DNA of 35,374 nucleotides, taken from contig JABGRF010000307.1 in the NCBI GenBank assembly GCA_018648405.1, positions 1 to 35,374 on the forward strand. The letters run 5' to 3'. Source of the DNA: Candidatus Scalindua sp. (GTDB taxonomy: Bacteria; Planctomycetota; Brocadiia; Brocadiales; Scalinduaceae). The position numbers were made by a program, and so were the translations under genes. The notes beneath the pieces are model-generated. The model worked only from the letters and a program-made list of their open reading frames with translations, was not told the origin of the DNA and ran no database searches. Every line of letters begins with the position of its first letter. Position 1 is the first letter of the stretch. This document shows, one piece after another, positions 34,298-35,374 of the stretch.

Positions 34298-34843
34298 ATG
34301 GAAAATCAAGATGATACAGAATTGATAAAGTTGGCCAGGGAAGGGGACTCAGTTGCGTTTGAAGAACTGGTTGAACGAAACTACATGTTTGTATATAAGA
34401 TATCATATAAGTGGACCGGGATAAAAGAGGACGCGGAAGATATTACCCAGAATGTATTTATGAAACTTGCCGGGAGCATACAAACGTTTAAAGAGTCTTC
34501 GTCATTTCAAACCTGGTTGTACAGGATCACAATAAACAGCGCTAAGGATTTTTCGAAAAAAAATGCCAGGATACGTAAAAAGGAGATGGCATTGTCGGAT
34601 CAGCAGAATATGAAGGAAGGATCAACATCCGAAGAGAATTCGATTGCAGAATTAATCCAGTATATGATAACTAAACTTCCTCACAAATTGAAAGAGACTG
34701 CACTGCTTGTATTTAGTGAAGGTATGAGTCACAAGGAAGCTGCAGTCGTGTTGGATTGCGCTGAGAAGACTGTTTCGTGGAGAGTGTTTCAGGTTAAAAA
34801 AAAACTTAAAAAGCATTTAGAATCAGACGGGGTTAAATTGTGA
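34298..34843 (+). CDS. ECF-type RNA polymerase sigma factor (sigma-70 family)
   Basis: A 181-residue protein with sigma region 2 (about 20-90: AFEELVERNYMFVYKI, AEDITQNVFMKL, FQTWLYRITINSAKDF). Sigma region 4 follows (about 120-172: LPHKLKETALLVFSEGMSHKEAA and CAEKTVSWRVFQVKKKLKKHL). A Lys-rich linker separates them. By family knowledge it directs polymerase to stress or envelope promoters and is held by an anti-sigma factor. The stop codon overlaps the next gene's start as GTGA, so the two are translationally coupled and probably form a sigma/anti-sigma pair. Confidence 0.93.
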   Translation: MENQDDTELIKLAREGDSVAFEELVERNYMFVYKISYKWTGIKEDAEDITQNVFMKLAGSIQTFKESSSFQTWLYRITINSAKDFSKKNARIRKKEMALSDQQNMKEGSTSEENSIAELIQYMITKLPHKLKETALLVFSEGMSHKEAAVVLDCAEKTVSWRVFQVKKKLKKHLESDGVKL

Positions 34844-35374
34844 AAGAGAAAGATATAGATAAAATTCTACAGGAAATAAAGATTCCTGAACCGGATGAAG
34901 TTGTCAAAAGGGCTACGATTAAAGCCTCTGTAAGTGAATTTAACCGGCAAAAAGAATCATTACAAAAAAATATCAAAGGAATTGATACCGAACGGCGTCT
35001 AATTGGCAGAATCAACTTATTTCTTAATTTATTAGGAGGTTTTGCCATGAGAAAGTCTTATGTTATAGCGGGTGGCGCAACAGCTTTTGTCGCAATCTTA
35101 GTAGTTAGTCTGACATATTTATCTGTAGATCTCAATCGAACTCCACAACCCATAAATGTACCTGTAGAACAGAATGGTACTATATCGTCAGGCGGGGCTG
35201 CTGGCATGCACCAGGAGGCGTATGATTATTCATATTCGGTGCCTCAAGGCGGTGGGAGTATTTCCTACAATAAATCAGCTGCGCCACCAGCTCCTTCCGT
35301 AAAAAGAGGAATTGGCTCTTCCATTCATAGTATGATTGCAGAGATGCCAATGAATCATGGTGGCTCTTCATATA
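34840..35374 (+). CDS. Membrane-anchored partner of the ECF sigma factor (anti-sigma or VWA-type protein), cut by the window edge
   Basis: The frame opens with GTG at 34840, overlapping the sigma stop, and runs off the right edge (178 complete codons). The first 60 residues are cytoplasmic and charged (KEKDIDKILQEIKIPEPDE at the start). A single membrane helix (about residues 74-93) is followed by a low-complexity Gly/Ser/Pro segment that would be outside. The N-terminal part and position fit an anti-sigma factor. The helix and extended tail also resemble the N-terminus of YfbK-type von Willebrand factor A proteins that follow sigma genes, which is my best but unproven guess. A perfect internal ribosome site AGGAGG (35034-35039) and ATG at 35047 lie in frame just before the helix. 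Confidence 0.65.
   Translation, partial: MKEKDIDKILQEIKIPEPDEVVKRATIKASVSEFNRQKESLQKNIKGIDTERRLIGRINLFLNLLGGFAMRKSYVIAGGATAFVAILVVSLTYLSVDLNRTPQPINVPVEQNGTISSGGAAGMHQEAYDYSYSVPQGGGSISYNKSAAPPAPSVKRGIGSSIHSMIAEMPMNHGGSSY

Overview
The window is a low-GC, Gram-negative chromosomal segment. A TonB-dependent outer-membrane receptor and TonB point to an outer membrane, and exported cupredoxins, Fe-S membrane proteins and an orphan Rieske protein point to an anaerobic or micro-oxic respiratory lifestyle. The mix of large multi-domain kinases, an ECF sigma factor coupled to a membrane protein, and many small exported redox proteins would fit a planctomycete such as the anammox Brocadiales (for example Scalindua). 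This is an inference from gene content only; there is no rRNA or other marker here, and a deltaproteobacterial-type genome is also possible. No tRNA, rRNA, CRISPR array or intact insertion sequence was seen.

Layout. Positions 1-10377 are all on the minus strand: an incomplete giant Ser/Thr-His hybrid kinase running off the left edge, a receiver-HPt phosphorelay protein, a TonB-dependent receptor, TonB and a small exported protein. Positions 10542-12134 (plus) carry a LOG-family protein and an RpiB-type isomerase. Positions 12239-14924 (minus) carry an unrecognised GAF-like membrane protein and an orphan sulfhydrogenase-beta-like ferredoxin protein. A PilZ protein (plus) has a palindrome in its promoter.

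Positions 15631-24464 are the most unusual part. Two near-identical exported cupredoxins, two NapH-like polyferredoxin membrane proteins, a Cys-rich CGCAxxGCC protein and three full or broken copies of a small secreted repeat domain are interleaved in a pattern that looks like nested tandem duplication and decay. An orphan Rieske protein, a LuxR-type regulator with a degenerate receiver and a beta-CASP metallo-hydrolase sit inside the same interval. The genes look like an extracytoplasmic electron-transfer or metal-handling module.

Positions 24809-31968 carry a rhodanese membrane protein, an FmdB zinc ribbon, an ABC-F ATPase, a HAD-like protein, three universal stress proteins, and an arsR-acr3 arsenite resistance unit with a visible promoter and operator. 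Positions 32243-35374 carry small membrane or exported proteins, a TerB-like protein, and an ECF sigma factor whose stop overlaps the start of a membrane-anchored partner cut by the right edge.
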